NCBI GenBank assembly: GCA_011087645.1
Contig: JAALLF010000012.1
Location: 1 to 64,000, forward strand
Length of the DNA: 64,000 nucleotides
DNA from: Alphaproteobacteria bacterium
GTDB taxonomy: Bacteria; Pseudomonadota; Alphaproteobacteria; UBA6615
Direction of reading: 5' to 3'
Below are positions 60,810 through 64,000 of the stretch, piece by piece (within the stretch, counting starts at the first letter, position 1; each line of letters begins with the position of its first letter). Made by a program: the position numbers and the translations under genes. The notes beneath the pieces are model-generated. The model saw only the letters and a program-made list of their open reading frames with translations. It made no database searches and was not told where the DNA came from.

Positions 60810-61404
60810 TTTGCGCAAGCCAGCCGGCGGCAGCGCCTTTTGCCGTCCATACGGTGACCGTCACCGGCTCGGTGATCTTGAGCTGACTGCGATAGGCACA
60901 GCCGACTTCAAATGCGATGAGCGATGCGTGATCAGTATTGGTTTCTTCGCCTAGGACCACCGATAAGCGCTCGGCGCCTTCAATCGACAGCTCCGCGAGA
61001 TCACCGCGCGCGATGGCCCAATCGACGAAGGCGTTTTCCTCATCACCGAACGCCGGCGCCAGGAAATCCTTGGGCAGATTTAAAAACGATTTATGGACCC
61101 ACGCCTCGATCTCGGGACTATTCTCATCGCCATCGTCGGTTTTAAGTCCAATGACGCGGACCCAGCGACCCGACTGATCGACCGCGGTAACTTTGTCCCC
61201 ACGCTTGAGCTTCGCGACAATGTCATAGCCCTCGCCGGGACCACCGCGCACATTAAGCTTCTTGACCCGGATGGTGCCTTGCCAAGTACGTACTTGTGTA
61301 TGCTCATCGGAATGTGCGGGAGGCACCAGGGGCGAGAAAGTCAGCCCGACAAATAGTGCAAGGCCTGCCCCAAATATCGGTATGCCTTTCCAGACCCGGC
61401 TCAT
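60796..61404 (-). CDS. Exported SH3-domain protein
   Basis: A 202-residue protein with a signal peptide (about 1-32) and an N-terminal bacterial SH3 domain (IRVKKLNVRGGPGEGYDIVA, KLKRGDKVTAVDQSGRWVRV, AWVHKSFLNLP). The C-terminal half has no family I know (GLKTDDGDENSPEIEAW, VFIAFEVGCAYRSQL-like stretch, ending GWLAQISCP). SH3b domains bind peptidoglycan or proteins in the periplasm. It is divergent from pyrE and convergent with the HAAT transporter. Confidence 0.8.
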   Translation of the reverse strand: MSRVWKGIPIFGAGLALFVGLTFSPLVPPAHSDEHTQVRTWQGTIRVKKLNVRGGPGEGYDIVAKLKRGDKVTAVDQSGRWVRVIGLKTDDGDENSPEIEAWVHKSFLNLPKDFLAPAFGDEENAFVDWAIARGDLAELSIEGAERLSVVLGEETNTDHASLIAFEVGCAYRSQLKITEPVTVTVWTAKGAAAGWLAQISCP

Positions 61405-61524
61405 GCACCATCCGTTTCAGTGGTCTAAACAGTATATCAAATCTTCTAGTCGCCGTCCTGTAACGACTCTGTTGAATTCCCTATAACATGCGCCACGGTA
61501 ATCGTCGTTAACAGGATTTGGCCC

Positions 61525-62214
61525 ATGCCCCGGCCCGCTGAACTCACCCACGCCACCGATGACGCCCGCCTCGCGGCGCAACGCGCGGCAGAGATATTGC
61601 TCGATATCGAGGCGGTGAATTTTCGCCCCGACGACCCCTATACCTTCACGTCAGGGCGCAAGAGCCCGAGCTATGTGGACTGCCGGCGCATCATTTCGTT
61701 CCCCGCCGCCCGCAGCGAGCTAACTCGGCTCGCCGTCGACCTCATCGAACGCGATATCGGCGGTGGCGAAATCGACATCGTCGCCGGCGGCGAGACCTCG
61801 GGCATTCCGTTTTCCGCCTGGATCGCCGATGCCCTCGACCTGCCAATGATCTATGTGCGCAAGGAACCCAAGGGCTTCGGCCGCATGGCGCAAATCGAGG
61901 GTAAGCTGAACGAAGGCGCGCGGGTTCTGCTGGTCGAGGATTTGACCACCGACGGCGGTAGCAAAGTGCGGTTCATCGAAGCTCTGCGCGCGGCCGGCGC
62001 CGCCGTGGCCCACACCTATGTGGTTTTCCACTACGGTATTTTTCCCGAGAGCCTCGCCACCATGGCCAAGCTCGATGTGGGGCTGCACGCCCTGGCGACC
62101 TGGTGGGACGTACTCGACGTGGCACGCAGCCGCGAGCTCTTCACGCCCGAGCAGCTCGATAGTGTCGAAGCCTATCTCGATGATCCGGAAGGCTGGAGCG
62201 CCGCGCGGGAATAG
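61525..62214 (+). CDS. pyrE: Orotate phosphoribosyltransferase
   Basis: A 229-residue enzyme of de novo pyrimidine synthesis that joins orotate with PRPP. The PRPP motif is VLLVEDLTTDGGSK; other family segments are FTSGRKSPSYVDCRRIISFP and VAGGETSGIPFSAWIADAL, and RKEPKGFGRMAQIEG carries the flexible loop. Slightly longer than E. coli PyrE. Start ATG at 61525 gives a natural N-terminus. It lies between convergent SH3b and ABC genes and is probably unlinked in function. Confidence 0.93.
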   Translation: MPRPAELTHATDDARLAAQRAAEILLDIEAVNFRPDDPYTFTSGRKSPSYVDCRRIISFPAARSELTRLAVDLIERDIGGGEIDIVAGGETSGIPFSAWIADALDLPMIYVRKEPKGFGRMAQIEGKLNEGARVLLVEDLTTDGGSKVRFIEALRAAGAAVAHTYVVFHYGIFPESLATMAKLDVGLHALATWWDVLDVARSRELFTPEQLDSVEAYLDDPEGWSAARE

Positions 62215-62233
62215 TCTCCCCGACTTATTTCGC

Positions 62234-63007
62234 CTATATGCCCGCCCCACCTTCGAAGGTCTGGGACAGACCGCGTTTGACGCGGGTAACCGCCTCGGTC
62301 ACCTGTTCTTGATCGCGCCGGCGCGGACGACCGGCGGCGATATCGTAGCTCTGGGTGATGGTCGCCGGCGAGCCACCGAGCAGCAGAACCCGATCGCCGA
62401 GATAGACCGCCTCGTCGATATCGTGGGTGACGAACAGCACTGACTTGCCGGTCTCGTGCCAGATGCGCAGCAATTCGTCCTGTAAGGTTTGCCGTGTAAT
62501 GGCGTCGAGAGCACCAAAGGGCTCGTCCATCAGTAACAGATCCGGGTCGACCGCAAGCGCGCGGGCGATGCCGACACGCTGACGTTGACCGCCGGAAAGT
62601 TCGTAGGGCCAGCGGTCGCCATAATCGGCCAGGCCAACCAACCGCAAGACGTCGTCGATGCGCCGGTCGCGCTCGCCCTTGTCGACTTTGAGCCCTTCAA
62701 GACCGAAAGCGATATTGTCGCGCACGCGCCGCCAGGGCATCAGCCGGGCTTCCTGGAAAACCATGGCGATCGGCCGGCGCTGGGCGCTCTGCTGCATGGT
62801 CTTGCGCACATTACCTTGGCGCGCTGGCATGAGGTCGGCAATGATCCGCAGCAAGGTCGACTTGCCGGCGCCCGACGGCCCCACCAAAGTCACAAACTCT
62901 CCGCGCTCGATTGTTAGATCGAGATTGGCGAACACCGGTGACCCCGCCGGCTCACCGTTGGCATCGAAGGCTGCGGCCAGATTATCGATTTCAACTATTG
63001 CTGCCAT
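62234..63007 (-). CDS. NitT/TauT-type ABC transporter ATPase
   Basis: A 257-residue ATPase with Walker A GPSGAGKST, Q-loop VFQEARLMPW, signature LSGGQRQRVGIARAL, Walker B LLLMDEPFGALD and H-loop THDIDEAVYLGD. This subfamily energises uptake of taurine, nitrate, sulfonates or pyrimidine thiamine precursors (ThiZ-type). It overlaps the permease gene by 13 bases, the last gene of an operon that begins off-window with the binding protein. Confidence 0.92.
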   Translation of the reverse strand: MAAIVEIDNLAAAFDANGEPAGSPVFANLDLTIERGEFVTLVGPSGAGKSTLLRIIADLMPARQGNVRKTMQQSAQRRPIAMVFQEARLMPWRRVRDNIAFGLEGLKVDKGERDRRIDDVLRLVGLADYGDRWPYELSGGQRQRVGIARALAVDPDLLLMDEPFGALDAITRQTLQDELLRIWHETGKSVLFVTHDIDEAVYLGDRVLLLGGSPATITQSYDIAAGRPRRRDQEQVTEAVTRVKRGLSQTFEGGAGI

Positions 63008-63741
63008 TGCAACAGTCGATCCCTGACCCTGACGAATAATGTGTCGCTAACGGCGTACAAAAACGCGATGGTCAGCATGTAGACGATCACCACTTCAGTA
63101 GCGAGCAGGCCGGCGGCTTCCATCATGCGCGAGCCGATGCCGATGATACCGAACAGCTCAGCGGCGACCACGGTCATCCACCCCATACCGAGACCGGCGC
63201 GAAATCCGCCGAGTATGCCCGGCGCCGCGCCGGGCAAAATGACCTTCACCAACCGGGCGAAGAACGAGCGGTGGCCGAAGGCGTTGGACAGTTCGATCAA
63301 CTCCTTGTCGACGGACTCGACGGCGGTCAGGGCAGCGAAATAATTTATCCAAAAAATACCGATCGAGATGATGAAGGCGGCGGCCGATTGGCTGACACCG
63401 AACCAGATGATAGCGAACGGGATCCACGCCAGGGGCGGAATCGGGCGTAACACCCGGGCCAGCCATGCTTGCGTAGCATCGACCCGCGGAAACAGCGCCA
63501 CCGCCATGCCGCAGGCGATTCCCAGCAGCGAGCCGAGAAACAGCCCGATCAGATAATGCTCCATACTGGCAATCACCATGGCGTGCCAAAATCCCAGGGA
63601 AACTTCGGAAATCAGCGCACCCGGCAACACGCTGGGCGCCGGCAGTAAAGTCGATGCAACGAGTCCGCTACGGGCGATCGCCTCCCAGATAGCCAAGAAG
63701 ACGATTAAACCCGTCGCGGACGCTAACGGTCTGCTGTTCAA
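62995..63741 (-). CDS. NitT/TauT-type ABC transporter permease
   Basis: A 248-residue membrane protein with about six hydrophobic helices and the permease loop ELIELSNAFGHRSFFARLVK just before VILPGAAPGILGGFRAGLGM (EAA motif). Neighbours are its ATPase (overlap) and binding protein (overlap at 63738-63741). The ligand cannot be read from the permease; candidates include sulfonates, nitrate-like anions, or thiamine pyrimidine precursors, the last of interest because a TPP-riboswitch transporter lies 2 kb away. Confidence 0.9.
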   Translation of the reverse strand: MNSRPLASATGLIVFLAIWEAIARSGLVASTLLPAPSVLPGALISEVSLGFWHAMVIASMEHYLIGLFLGSLLGIACGMAVALFPRVDATQAWLARVLRPIPPLAWIPFAIIWFGVSQSAAAFIISIGIFWINYFAALTAVESVDKELIELSNAFGHRSFFARLVKVILPGAAPGILGGFRAGLGMGWMTVVAAELFGIIGIGSRMMEAAGLLATEVVIVYMLTIAFLYAVSDTLFVRVRDRLLQWQQ

Positions 63742-64000
63742 CTGCCGCCTACCACCGCCTCGTAGACGCTGGTGTCGAACAACTCATCGAGCGGCACCGG
63801 CTTTTTCAAGGCGCCGATTTCAGCTTGGAAATCGTGCATCGTCTTGGTCGCGGTGATGATCAGACGCGGATCGGCAACGAACTTGTTTTGCCGCGACTGC
63901 AAGGCCGTGCGGATTGTCTCGACCGGCACCAGCCCCCGGCCGATGGCGGCATGCACATCTTTGGCCGCCTGATCCGGGTCAGCCGTAATCAGCTCAGTTG
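63738..64000 (-). CDS. ABC transporter substrate-binding protein, C-terminal part (runs off the window)
   Basis: The reading frame is open from 64000 to the stop at 63738, giving the last 86 residues (TELITADPDQAAKDVHAAIG, then PRLIITATKTMHDFQAEIGA, LKKPVPLDELFDTSVYEAVV). The pattern matches the C-terminus of NMT1/SsuA/TauA-type binding proteins. The start and signal peptide are outside the window. It overlaps the permease by 4 bases, so SBP-permease-ATPase form one operon. Confidence 0.85.
   Translation of the reverse strand, partial: TELITADPDQAAKDVHAAIGRGLVPVETIRTALQSRQNKFVADPRLIITATKTMHDFQAEIGALKKPVPLDELFDTSVYEAVVGGS

Overview
The window is GC-rich chromosomal DNA, almost certainly from an alphaproteobacterium of Rhodospirillales-like type. 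The signs are: proteins of alphaproteobacterial style (DUF4864, DUF4142, D-erythronate dehydrogenase family, TAXI-type TRAP transporter), a CtrA-like TTAA-N7-TTAA site, a class GN-type sortase with its VIT/vWA target, and a tRNA-Pro(CGG) with encoded CCA. Species cannot be fixed from the sequence alone.

Layout. 0-5.7 kb: a broken gene at the edge, an orphan Flp-type pilin, a MetE-like methyltransferase behind an SD-sequestering hairpin, then a sortase/sortase-target pair. 5.8-9.5 kb: AraC regulator, DUF4142 and YHS proteins, DUF488, cupin and a small exported protein. 9.6-16 kb: two related soluble PAS histidine kinases; the larger holds eight exactly 125-residue PAS repeats with no indels. 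16.3-18.9 kb: an alkylation-repair operon (Ada lacking its AraC domain, a 2OG-Fe(II) oxygenase, AlkB). 19-24.3 kb: secreted proteins, including an M11-type metalloprotease and a subtilisin. 24.3-31 kb: a TetR gene behind twin palindromes, an MBL-fold protein, small genes, and an OmpR/QseC-type two-component system next to an exported Asp-rich protein. 31.2-34.7 kb: an isocitrate/isopropylmalate dehydrogenase-family enzyme and two acyl-CoA dehydrogenases. 34.9-40.2 kb: a patch of small unknown genes around a divergent CI/Cro-like pair with palindromic operators, probably an eroded phage or other mobile remnant. 40.2-43.5 kb: two drug/metabolite exporters, a cupin, tRNA-Pro and an inverted repeat. 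43.4-53.7 kb: a catabolic/uptake region with a TAXI TRAP transporter, two binding proteins, a UspA protein, class III aminotransferase, RpiR regulator, apt, a denD-like gene and a second aminotransferase. 53.8-56.1 kb: thioesterase, alpha/beta hydrolase and YugP-type peptidase. 56.2-60.8 kb: a TPP riboswitch directly in front of a complete branched-chain-amino-acid-type (HAAT/Liv) ABC transporter. 60.8-64 kb: SH3-domain protein, pyrE, and a NitT/TauT-type ABC transporter running off the edge.

The strongest candidate for an undescribed system is the TPP riboswitch with livKH(MG)F-type genes. The riboswitch predicts that this HAAT transporter takes up thiamine or a thiamine precursor, although its protein family normally carries amino acids, amides or urea. 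Second is the gapless eight-unit PAS array beside a one-unit paralogue.
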